Source: Leptasterias polaris (lineage: Eukaryota; Echinodermata; Asteroidea; Forcipulatida; Asteriidae). Taken from it: a stretch of 64,000 nt of DNA. The notes under the pieces were generated by a model. That model saw only the letters and a program-made list of their open reading frames with translations. It made no database searches and was not told the origin of the DNA. Where the stretch lies: assembly GCA_037783415.1 (NCBI GenBank), contig JAZGTN010000149.1, positions 1,674,001 to 1,738,000 on the forward strand. The letters are read 5' to 3'. The translations under genes were made by a program, and so were the position numbers. This document shows positions 45,561-54,363 of this stretch, piece by piece (the stretch's first letter is position 1; every line of letters starts with the position of its first letter).

Positions 45561-46980
45561 GAAGTGGCAAAAGTAGAATCGCTGCAGACTAACTTTGATG
45601 ACAAAATGTTGATTAACTCATCAATTACTGATGAAATTCAGTGGTGGTTATCTGTTCCCCATGATGATTTCAAAAGTCATATCAAATTACCACCCATTGA
45701 TCTGGTTATCTTCACTGATGCGAGTAACTTTGGTTGGGGAGCGTTCCGTGAAACAGACAACTCCTATGCACGAGGTAAGTGTACAAACTTCAAGAATGGA
45801 CACATTCTTATCAAATCAGATAACTACGGAAGCCGGATAGTGCCAGAAAATAAGAAGTGAAATAATTTTTTTATGAGCGCGAGAATATTTTTTTGAACCA
45901 TTTATTTGGCGGCCGCCACTTAATTAAGTGGCGGCCGCCACTTAATTATCCGGCGGCCGCCACTTATTTATCCGGCGGCCGCCACTTATTATCCGGCGGC
46001 AGCCACTTATTTATCCGGCGGCCGCCACTTAATTATCTGGCGGCCGCCACTTAATTATCTGTACCACACGTTCTTTATTTTGCGGATTTAAGAGGACGGG
46101 TCATAGGATTTAGGGATGGGGGGGGGGGGGTGGGTTAAGAGGACATATCATAGGAACCAGAGGAGTAAAGAGGACATGTCAAGATGGCACAGAAGGGGGG
46201 TGATCCATAGAGACACCAAAGTCATGTCCCCTCACCCCCCCCCCCCCCCCCCCCCCTCAATTATGATCCTATGACATGCCCTCTTACCCTTAACCCCCTC
46301 CCCCTCCCGGATCCTATGACATGTCCCCTTAACCCCCTTGATCATTATGACCTGCCCTCTTAACCCCCATGATCATTTATGACCTGTCCGCTTACCCCCC
46401 CCCCCCCCCCCCCCCCCCCCCCGAACCTATGACCTTTCCTCTTTACTCACCTGGTTCCTATGATATGTCATCTTTAATGTCCCCCGAATCCTACGTCCTG
46501 TCCTCTTAAAATCCTCAAAATAAAGAACGTTACAAAAACATATTTTCGCGCTCATGAAAAATATATTTCACTTTTTATCTCCTGGCACTATCCGGCTTCC
46601 GTAGATAACAGCACGGCTGTGTCTTACATCTCAAAAATGGGAGGAACCACCAGTTCCCTAAACCATATTACTTACATATATTCCGGGGAAAACGAACGTA
46701 ACGGCGGACTATCTTTCACGAAAAGAGTCTAACAAAGAAATTAACCTCAACTCATGTATATTTGAAGACATTTTAAAACTCACGTTCCATCCTGACGTTG
46801 ATCTCTTTGCATCCAATGCAAATCATAAATTGAGTCTTTATGTTCCATGGAAAAACGACCCATACGCATGGGCCATTGACGCCTTTACAATTTCATGGTC
46901 ACATATGACTCCTTATATTTTCCCTCCATTTTGTTTGCTCCCCAGAATCTTGGACAAAGTTTCCAGGGATAGCTCACCAA
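45561..46980 (+). pseudogene. DIRS RNase H and linker region, split by a MITE
   Basis: Before the MITE the frame reads VAKVESLQTNFDDKM, IDLVIFTDASNFGWGAF (RNase H active-site Asp) and HILIKSDN. After it comes STAVSYISKMGGTTSSLNHI, then the frame decays, and a linker follows (EDILKLTFHPDVDLFASNAN, WKNDPYAWAIDAFTISW, LIAPLWPTQAWFPQLLAMC). The S-D-N | S-T-A-V-S-Y motif, cut between Asn and Ser by the MITE, is the same D-(N/Y)-T/S-T-A-V-S-Y-I motif seen uncut at about 19650. A segment between IYSGE and the linker is shortened, so this copy was already decaying or was damaged afterwards. Confidence 0.8.
45825..46603. mobile_element. 779-bp foldback MITE with GATAAC duplication, NotI-type palindrome array and C/G runs
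   Basis: TIRs of about 58 bp start TACGGAAGCCGGATAGTGCC at both ends. GATAAC is duplicated at 45819-45824 and 46604-46609. Inside, 45909-46062 holds seven to eight units of GGCGGCCGCCACTTA-ATTATCC (22-25 bp), with a perfect palindrome about CTTAATTAAG near 45930. Then 46070-46545 is itself a large inverted repeat (TTCTTTATTTTG...TTAAGAGGAC and its inverse) containing AGGACATGTCATAGGA-type units and four homopolymer runs of G or C (10-22 bases). Confidence 0.9.
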
Positions 46981-46991
46981 GGTGCATTTTA

Positions 46992-48106
46992 ATCGCCCCC
47001 TTGTGGCCAACCCAAGCGTGGTTCCCACAACTACTGGCAATGTGCACCGCAAGACCAATCCTCCTACCACAAGGGGCCCTCAACCAACCTCAACAAATCC
47101 CGTCTCTCAGACTAGCCGCCTGGATCATCTCCGGCGACGATGGCAGTTGCAGGGACTATCGGATGACGCTTCCAAGCTCATCTTAAACTCTTGGCGACAA
47201 GGCACCGATAAACAATATGAATCAGCCTGGAAATGTTGGGCTAGCTGGTGCAGTAGAAGGAAAGTTGATCCATTTACACCGGCTATACACGACATAGCTA
47301 ACTTCTTAGCACACGAACATTCACTTGGAAAGTCCTACTCGACCTTAAATTTGTATAGGTCACCCTTATCATCGACTGTCCCCTCAAAAAGAGGGCACCA
47401 AGTGGGTCAACACCCCCTTATTGTTAGATTGCTTAGGGACATATTTAATTCTACTCCACCAAAACCAAAATACTCATCAATGTGGAATGTATCCACTCTC
47501 CTCGATCATATTAAGAAATTACCAGATAATTATGATCTTACCTTACTCAATCTGAGTGAAAAATAATTGGCCTTATTGGCACTTGTATCGGCCCAGAGAA
47601 CTCAAATCTCGCTGCATTAGGTTTACGTTACTTTAATTTTTCTGACGAGAACTGCAACATTACGGTAATGGAACTACTCAAAAACAAATTGCCCGAAGAA
47701 GAGAATTAAAAACAACAAAATAGTTTTACAAAGTTTCAGGGAAAACCCTAAATTATGTGTTCTTTCAGTTTTGAGAGAATATCTTTCTCGCACAGATAAG
47801 TTAAGAAGCTCCTCAAGCGAAAGTAAACTTTTTATTTCCACACGAAAGCCACACAAGAAGGTGACTACTGGAACTTTAGCAAGATGGGTGGAAAATATAC
47901 TTAAGCTGCTGGAATAGATACATAATTATATGTATACAGCTCATAGTTTTCGAAGTGCATCAACCTCGACAGCCTTAGCTCATGGTGTATCGCTACAGGA
48001 CATTATTAATACTGCCGACTGGGCAAATGCCAGTACTTTTGTAACGTTTTACACAAAACCATTAGAGCAGCCAACCTTTGCTTCCTCTGTCCTACAATCG
48101 AGCTGA
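46992..48106 (+). pseudogene. DIRS tyrosine recombinase
   Basis: The N-terminal core-binding part reads RLDHLRRRWQLQGLSDDASK, LILNSWRQGTDKQYESAWKC, WASWCSRRKVDPFTPAIHDI and SYSTLNLYRSPLSSTV. A stop at 47564 ends the first frame. Further on, SAQRTQIS gives the first catalytic Arg, YTAHSFRSASTSTALAHGVS the H-x-x-R pair, and DWANASTFVTFYTKP the Tyr nucleophile, ending at TGA 48104-48106. Frameshifts between 47570 and 47930 separate these motifs. All catalytic residues are still legible. In an intact element this enzyme inserts the circular DNA copy. Confidence 0.85.
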
Positions 48107-48445
48107 ACACACAGTCAGGCAAACGCCTTATATTCAGTGTATAATCATATTTGCTGTATCTGCTCTACATTTGAGCTGATTACCAAGTAAGGCAGACGCC
48201 TTTTTTTTCTTTTTTTTCCAGTATAATCGTTCTATAATGTTGCTGTATGATTATTGTGTCCTCTGTAAGATGTTTGAGCAAGAGGACAACATATGTTTTT
48301 CCTTAATACAAGGTTGTTATTATTAAAGATACCCTTAGCCCTATGGAAGGTTATCACGATGTGATCTTCACAATGTAGTACTCCTAATCATAAACACATA
48401 TTGGTGTATATTGACCATCACTTATTTTGAGTGCTTTGAACATGC

Positions 48446-48920
48446 AACCCCTCTGAAAGACTTGTGGCGTGTCGTGGCCGAGCGGTTAAGAGCACCGAAC
48501 TCAAACACTGGTGTTTCTGTTCAGCAGAGTGTGAGTTCTAGTCCCGGTCGTGACATTTGTGTCCCTGAGCAAGACACTTAACTATAATTGATTCTCTCCA
48601 CCCAGGGGTAAAATGGGTACCTGTGAGGGCAGAGATGGTTCTTGTGATTGATTTAGCTTAGTAGCGCATATAATATTATTGCAGCACAGGCTGTATACTC
48701 CCCAGGGAGCTGGCTGGTTTAAGGAATGAAATAATTGGCCCAGTGACCAGGGGTAATAATGTTGGAAGCGACTTGGGTGTGATAAAGCGCTATATAAATT
48801 CATATTATTATAATATTATTATTATTCCGAAGTTTTATGTAATAGAATTCTAAAATTATGTGAATAATATGAAATATAATTTTAATTCTATGAATAATAA
48901 TGAAGTACAAGTCGAAGAGG
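48446..48920. repeat. DIRS internal complementary region (interrupted by a SINE)
   Basis: GCAACCCCTCTGAAAGACTTG (48446 on) and CGAAGTTTTATGTAATAGAATT (48829 on) are together the complement of the left ITR outer end (41417-41461). CTAAAATTATGTGAATAATATG... to AAGTCGAAGAGGG (48851-48920) is the complement of the right ITR outer end (49127-49198). The two end-complements are joined as expected for the DIRS circle-junction template. The SINE sits between the two halves of the left-end complement. Confidence 0.88.
48466..48826 (+). mobile_element. tRNA-Ser-derived SINE inside the DIRS ICR
   Basis: GTGTCGTGGCCGAGCGGTTA (A box intact) and GAGTTCTAGTCCCGGTCG (B box with one C-to-T change) head a body matching 26331-26705, and the tail ends in (ATT)n. 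Compared with that copy it lacks a short stretch before the tail (GCGCTTTGAGACGCT). It was inserted after the DIRS element arrived. No clear target duplication survives. Confidence 0.88.
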
Positions 48921-49011
48921 GTCCCACCCGGTTTGGCAAGACACTGGAAAGTTTCCTTTTGATTTTCCCACCCAAAGTTCGGTCAATATTTGTTCTCTTT
49001 CTTTGAAAAGA

Positions 49012-49196
49012 TGACAGACTCATTCCAACCGGGGCTTATATACCTCATCCGACATGGTCTTATTACCATGACAATACTTTTCTCTATTGTGTGACCGCAT
49101 GCCTGGCACACGGAAAGGAATGCAACCCCTCTTCGACTTGTACTTCAATATTATTCATATAATTCAAATTATATTTCATATTATTCACATAATGTT
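49012..49196 (+). repeat. DIRS right inverted terminal repeat
   Basis: The reverse complement of 41414-41590 over most of its length (CCAACCGGGGCTTATATACC, CATGGTCTTATTACCATGAC, GACCGCATGCCTGGCACAC). The outer 70 bp (CTTCGACTTGTACTTCAATA to CACATAATGTT) are specific to the right end and are copied in the ICR. Confidence 0.92.
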
Positions 49197-49198
49197 AG

Positions 49199-49367
49199 AC
49201 TTTTCTTACGAAGGACGAGGTGTGGTAGCCAGAAAAACATTCGAGAAAGGATTTGTTTTACTAGAGTTCGCGGGTAACCACATTCTAGCAAGAGAAGGAG
49301 AGGATCTAGAACAAAGTTCGTCGTCTGGTTTCCGATATTTCTCTTCCATAAACGGAACATAAAATTG
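49199..49367 (+). pseudogene. SET-domain exon (KMT5A/PR-Set7-like), N-terminal half
   Basis: It reads SYEGRGVVARKTFEKGFVLL EFAGNHILAREGEDLEQ, then FRYFSSINGT, a TAA, and N-(TG). This is the first part of a SET fold (G-R-G-V-x-A-x-x-x-F-x-x-G...E-(F/Y)-x-G) as in histone H4-K20 methyltransferases. The donor GTATAA at 49368 leaves two bases (TG) that join the T of the next exon to give Cys in N-C-I-D-A-N, aligning with the family's Y-C-V-D-A-T. A TAA at 49360-49362 sits two codons before the junction, so the copy is broken unless the base call is wrong. The acceptor AG (49197-49198) immediately follows the right end of the DIRS element. Confidence 0.75.
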
Positions 49368-50064
49368 GTATAAAGCAATCACATATACAAATGTGACGTT
49401 GTTATCTGTTGCTGTACTAAATAAACACTGTTTGCCCATACCCACTGTTGTCAAAATGCATTTAGTTTTAGTTTTTAACTTTCAGATTATTTAGATGTGC
49501 CCGCAACCAATAACAGACAACTAATAAGAGATATGTACATACTGTAGGCATGCAGCTCGGAGTTAAAAATTACTCTGTACTCATACAAAGCTCATGACAA
49601 CAATCACTATGAAAAGAAAAACACCTTCGTCTGAAATGATGTAGAATTGTAAAACATTTTACTGCCAAAAGGAAATAAATTATGATAAGCAACTAAATAC
49701 CGGAAATACCCAAACTGTTTGAAGAGGGAAAATGCTTTTGAGAATTACGCCTTAATAAAATTTGCAGAACATATTTTGTTTAAAATTAATTTGATAACAA
49801 TATTCCTGACGTGCTGCCACATTTTTCTGGGGGAAAATATAATGCCAAACAAACATGATACTTTAAAGTAAATTTGTAAAATCAGGTTGCCATATTCGAA
49901 AAGCAGAAGTACTTTTTTTTCATCATGACATTTTCCAGATAAATGCTACAAGGAGTAATTTGGGAGAGACATTTTGTCAGTGGTTCCTTTCTTTAACTAT
50001 GTAATGTTTTACGTAACCTTATGTTATTAATTTGTAATTTTCCTTGTTATCTCTTCGGTTGTAG

Positions 50065-50299
50065 TATTGATGCAAATGATGAGCCATCACGTGGTCCCCT
50101 TCTTGGAAGACTAGTGAACCGTGAAGAGAAGCGAGAAATCAATGCAAAAACCAGAATACTTCAAATAAACAGAAAACCAGCAATGTGTCTCTTTGCTCTC
50201 AAACAAATTGATGTTGGGGAAGAAATTCTATACGACTACGGTGTAAAGGATTTGCCTTGGAAGGAAACGAAGTTAAAGTATTATGCGACTTCAATTATA
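50065..50299 (+). CDS. SET-domain exon, C-terminal half with catalytic motifs
   Basis: The acceptor TTCGGTTGTAG ends at 50064. The exon encodes IDANDEPSRGPLLGRLVNRE, ILQINRKPAMCLFALKQIDV and GEEILYDYGVKDLPW. R-L-V-N-(H/R) and E-(E/I)-L-x-Y-D-Y-G are the S-adenosylmethionine-binding and catalytic motifs of SET methyltransferases. His is replaced by Arg in the usual N-H pair, which would be expected to weaken cofactor binding. The 3' end is uncertain; a GT at 50300 would give phase 0, matching the repeat exon at 50827. Normal role of the family: methylating histone or other lysines. Confidence 0.72.
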
Positions 50300-50826
50300 G
50301 TTTGTTTTTACAAGCTTACAGGAACGTTAAAAATGCGTAACGCAATCAGTACATACCGGTATTCAATGTCAAATCTATTATAGTACACGAGCGTACACAC
50401 AACTTTTGAGCTTCGCATACAATTTGACCCCTCATAGCCGGAGACGGCGGACAGACAAGAACTGATTATACAAAACAAATCAGACGAGTTTTACAGATTG
50501 TCCTACATTACGATTTTTAATAATTTTATGAATGGGAGTAAGACTAGAGAGTAGGGACTTGGTCTTAAACGGTCGCTTAAGACCTTGCAGGGTCGTGGCC
50601 GCGCGATAAAGGACCTCACCTTCGGCTCGGTTTTATCGCATCCTGCCGCCGTCTATTGCTGTTTTGCTTCCTAATGAATGCTTAAGTGTTGTTCAAATTA
50701 ACTCAGACAACAATTACAATTAAATAGTTAAATTGGGAAACAGAGGAATCGGGACAGTTACAGCCTCGAAATTACATTTGTTACATGATTTATAATTTAA
50801 ATATTGTTTTCTCCAATATACTACAG
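50300..50826. other. Intron-like spacer
   Basis: AT-rich, with a GC-rich patch at 50570-50645 (GTCGTGGCCGCGCGATAA...GGTTTTATCGCATCCTGC) that contains a SINE-head-like GGGTCGTGGCCGCGCGATAA. The segment ends in an acceptor (CTCCAATATACTACAG, 50826). Confidence 0.45.
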
Positions 50827-51202
50827 GACCAATCACAACAACCTCTAGCGACCCTGATAGAAGGCACTCAATCTATAGCAGAAGATGCCACCGCTGATGA
50901 ACAGGACCAATCACAGCAACCCCCAGCGAACCTGTTAGAAGGCACTCAATATATAGCAAAAGATGCCACTGCTGATGAACAGGACCAATCACAACAACCT
51001 CTAGCGACCCTAATAGAAGGCACTCAATCTATAGCAGAAGATGCCACCGTTGATGAACAGGACCAATCACAACAACCTCTAGCGACCATGATAGAAGGTA
51101 CTCAATCTATAGTGGCAGAAGATGCCACCGCTGATAAACAGGACCGATCACAACAACCTCTAGCGACCCTGTTAGAAGGCACTCAATCTATAGCAGGAGA
51201 TG
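50827..51202 (+). CDS. Exon of five tandem 26-residue repeats, possibly the tail of the SET gene
   Basis: Starting in phase 0 at the acceptor, five units of 78 bp (the fourth 81 bp) encode DQSQQPLATLIEGTQSIAED ATADEQ with few changes (L/P-A-T/N-L, Q-S/Y-I, A/V-D-E/K). The repeat is acidic, Gln-rich and probably disordered. The frame runs on into AT-rich sequence (VYWVKLHRFIVKSGDDGPF...) that looks like intron, so the true end lies near 51202-51235. Linkage to the SET exons rests on order, strand and compatible phase only. Confidence 0.55.
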
Positions 51203-51559
51203 CCTCCTCGAAAGTCTATTGGGTTAAACTTCATCGTTTTATTGTTAAGAGTGGGGATGACGGACCTTTCATCCTATATAGTATAAGCCCATTTCCTTTC
51301 TTAATCTTATTCTATTTTTTACTGGTAGATCTTAGAAATCATGAAGGACTGCAAAACACAGTATAATACATCCATTCAGCATCAGTTTTTCCCTATTTTG
51401 ATTTATATTTCCCCTTTAGTCTATCATTCAAACATGTTGAGGGGAAATATACATGTAAATCCATGATATTTCCCCGTATGGATTGATATTTCACCTTTTG
51501 CACCTTATTAACAGCAAAAGGCTAAATATAGATATTGATATTGATAGATATGCGTATAG

Positions 51560-52328
51560 ATTTTGAATGATGTAGAAGAGAGCAGAGGCGAAATATGAAA
51601 TGTTCGTTGAATGACGAAATATTTAACTCTGATTTGGGGTTGGTTAAACTAATAACAACAATGCATTAATTCGTGAAATAAAATGCAAATTTCTATATCT
51701 TTTTAAATCTGTTCTTGCCGATCTTAAAATCAATGCTCTTGAAATGTTAGTCATTATTTTTGAACGGTGGGGGAAGAGAGCGGAGAAAGCCACCGTTTAA
51801 AGACACAATAGTGAAATTTGATTGATGGGTGGGTAACCTAACTATTCCGTATTAATTCGTAAATTTAAATGCCAATTTTCACTTTAAAACTGTCCTTGTA
51901 CGATCTCCAAATCAATCATGTCCTTGTCAATTATATGCAATACGGGTGTGTAATGGTTTCTAGGTCTGCCTTCAAAAAATCACAAAAGAGTCGCATTTGA
52001 TATTTATTTTATCGTGTTTACTCCCCATCCAAGTGCTTCATTACAATGTCACCCAGTTTACAAACAGGGCACAGTTGTTTAATTTGGGACAAGAAAGCTT
52101 ATAGTAAAGACGGAATTCTTCAGATATCTCAGATGTAAATTCTCTTTTGAAGATCAGATTCATTAAACACAGTTGAATATCAGCTGTGCCTGTTCTGCAG
52201 TCGGTCATGCTACGCCAGTAATCACCGTATGGCTACATACTAGTGCTCAGTTACTTGTTCAGATCTGTCTGTGTTTGTGTTGTTTACATCACGGTTAACA
52301 AGCGCAACAATTCATCAAATACGTTCAT
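51560..52328 (+). repeat. Block upstream of the GABA-B-like gene (duplicate of 23170-23930)
   Basis: Collinear with 23170-23930, with scattered substitutions and small indels. Being 460 bp from the receptor start codon, it may hold its promoter. No core promoter motif stands out within it. The remaining 52329-52787 contains no recognisable element. Confidence 0.85.
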
Positions 52329-52787
52329 TTTGGTCACCGTTTTGTTTGCCTTTCGTCATTCTGGCTTGCTTTACGTGGTTGACTACATGTAAATTCCACC
52401 ACATTTAAACCTAAACGATCCGAATTTGCAGCTGCATCTCTGTTGTTGTAACAATGTTGTTGTATTGTGTCCATACAATTATCTCTGTTTAGCTGTTCCG
52501 ACCGAGCAGAAAAAATACGTGACATTACATGCGATTGAGAGGTGCGATCTGACATCTAGATAAACTGACCAATAACTATTGATTTAGGCACAGTTGGTCA
52601 GAAGTTCTCGCATCGTCAGCATGATTTTGACTTTTAACTAACGTGGTTGATCGTGTTAAAGCACTCCACTCATTAAAAGGTGAAGAACATTTCTGGAGTT
52701 ATCACAGCTTACCAGGTTCCTGCTTTCGTCAGTTACTATTTTGCTCACAGTAGTAATAGTATAGTGTACGAGTGAAGTTCAGGAAAC

Positions 52788-53078
52788 ATGAACTTCTTCA
52801 AGAGATCCAAGTTCCGTGTTGCGTTGCTCTTGCTCTTTGCTCTCTCCTCGGTCCTAACATCGCGATTCACCGCATTGGCATCATCATCCAGCCAAGGACT
52901 AAACGGGACGGCTGAAGATACCAGCCCCGTCCGTAGTCTTTACATCGGAGCTTTCTTATCGAGCCCCAAAAGGTTGTTTTACCAACCTTCGGTAGCACAG
53001 ACGGCCATCGATCATATCAACAGTTTGAAGGGAATTTTAGATGGCTATCATCTGGAGATGAGATGGAATTGGACAGAG
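52788..53078 (+). CDS. Class C GPCR (GABA-B-like receptor), exon 1
   Basis: The ATG at 52788 opens with a basic n-region and hydrophobic core (FRVALLLLFALSSVLTSRF), a signal peptide, followed by a Ser-rich N-linker with an N-G-T glycosylation site. The start of the Venus-flytrap ligand-binding domain follows: VRSLYIGAFLS, AQTAIDHINSLKGILDGYHL and MRWNWTE. The A-x-x-A-x-x-x-I-N...L-x-G-Y-x-L pattern is that of GABA-B and related family C receptors. A consensus donor (GAG|GTGAGT) follows 53078 in phase 0. The next exon is at 54223. The seven-helix part is not in the window. These receptors are G-protein-coupled neurotransmitter sensors in the plasma membrane. Confidence 0.8.
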
Positions 53079-54222
53079 GTGAGTTCCCTTTTCAAAAACC
53101 TTATGTTTAATGTCACTTCATTATCAGTACTCAGCAAAGCTGTGGTTTAAATAGTAATAAAATGTGTACTACCCAGACGGCAGGGAAAAACTGCCCTCCC
53201 AAATTCGGGGAAACAACAGTAGGGATATTATGGGCGCAGAAAATCAAGATTGTTGCCAAACTGATATTCATGTAATCAATAAACATATCGTCGTTGTTTT
53301 TACGAAGTGACAAATACGTCAAAAATCGTAGAATTTTGTAAATTATTAATGTTTTCAATGCTGTTAACCTTTTCACAAAGTTTCGGGACCTACTACGTAA
53401 TATTTTTGTAATTACACTTGTTATAATAACGGACGAATCATATATCTTAAATTAAATGTTTTTACGAAGTGGCAAATCAAATTCGCCACTGAAGTTCACT
53501 GAACTACAATTAGCGCTTTGGTTTGTACACAGCGCTCTCGGGCGGGTCTGTTTTTTAATATTGTTGTTATGAAGTGACTTATTTGACCAGTCGCAGAAAA
53601 CAATTCTAAAAATCTGACCTTTCGAAATGACTGAATAATTCAGCTTTATTTTGATATACGGAGCCCTATTGTATGGAGCCCCTAAAGGGACAGGTAAAAC
53701 AAAATTAAAAGGCAAAAAGCATACATAATTATTTCGTTCCCTCGAAATATTATTTCGTTCCCCAGAAATAATATATATTCGTTCCCCGAAATAACTTATT
53801 TCGTTCCCCCGAGTTGTTATTCATTCCCTCGAAATAACATTTTGAGATACCAAAATAATATTTTGAGGTAACAAAACAATTTCGACGATCGAAATAATAT
53901 TTTTAGTGGACGAAATCATTTTAGGAAACAAAATAATATTTCGGTGGAAAGAAAGACAATTTTACCTTTTCATATTTTGTTTCACCTGTTCCTTTAGGGG
54001 CTCCGTATAAACGCGCTTGTTCTTCCTCTGTTTTAATAATAAGTTATTTGAATAATACTCATACAAATTGAAATTGTACTCGCAGCATAATGCCTTTGTG
54101 GGTCTTTTTATTTCGAAGAATTTTGAATAAGTAAATATGTTTATACTATTTTGATTGGGTTTAGACTGTGTTTTCGTAATACACGCAAGACTTGCTCAGT
54201 TTTCCTTTCTTTTGTTATCCAG
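53079..54222 (+). other. Intron 1 of the GABA-B-like gene
   Basis: It contains two short TTTTTACGAAGTG(A/G)CAAAT words (53297, 53459) and the GGAGCCCC MITE at 53657-54007. The intron ends at a strong acceptor (TTTCCTTTCTTTTGTTATCCAG). Confidence 0.75.
53657..54007. mobile_element. MITE with GGAGCCCCTAAAGGGACAGG ends and TTCGTTCCCTCGAA core
   Basis: TACGGAGCCC... plus GGAGCCCCTAAAGGGACAGG at the left faces CACCTGTTCCTTTAGGGGCT CCGTA at the right. Between them are tandem ATTTCGTTCCC(T/C)CGAAATA units, with inverted ACGAAAT-type units on the right side. Related pieces lie at 43579-44170 and 54670-54825. Confidence 0.82.
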
Positions 54223-54363
54223 AATGGCAGAGCGGGTGAGGGACTGCAACTCTTAAACACGTTTGTGAAATCAGTTCCTCCGATTGTCATCGCTTGGGGA
54301 CCAATTTTCTCAACTGAAGCAACTGTAGTGAACCAGGTAGCTTCAAGATTTAACATTGTGCAG
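54223..54363 (+). CDS. Class C GPCR (GABA-B-like receptor), exon 2
   Basis: A 141-bp, phase-0 exon between TTATCCAG and CAG|GTTAGT. It encodes NGRAGEGLQLLNTFVKSVPP, IVIAWGPIFSTEATVVNQVA and SRFNIVQ, continuing the ligand-binding domain directly after the W-N-W-T-E of exon 1. It aligns residue for residue with the exon at 10304-10444 (47 codons each). I did not find exon 3 in the remaining 9.6 kb, where repeats and a Gypsy array occupy the downstream intron. Confidence 0.8.

Larger units (their letters stand above)
41414..49196 (+). mobile_element. DIRS retrotransposon with three nested insertions
   Basis: The order is left ITR, Gag ORF, RT/RNase H, tyrosine recombinase, internal complementary region (ICR), right ITR, which is the diagnostic DIRS layout. 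GTT stands at both outer edges (41414-41416 and 49194-49196), consistent with recombinase-mediated insertion at a GTT site and no target duplication. Later insertions are a TTAA element (42766-44630), a foldback MITE with a GATAAC duplication (45825-46603) and a SINE (48466-48826). Without them the element would be about 4.8 kb, normal for DIRS. ORFs carry frameshifts, so it is no longer autonomous. RT and the recombinase would normally copy and circularise the RNA-derived DNA, and the recombinase reinserts it. Confidence 0.92.
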
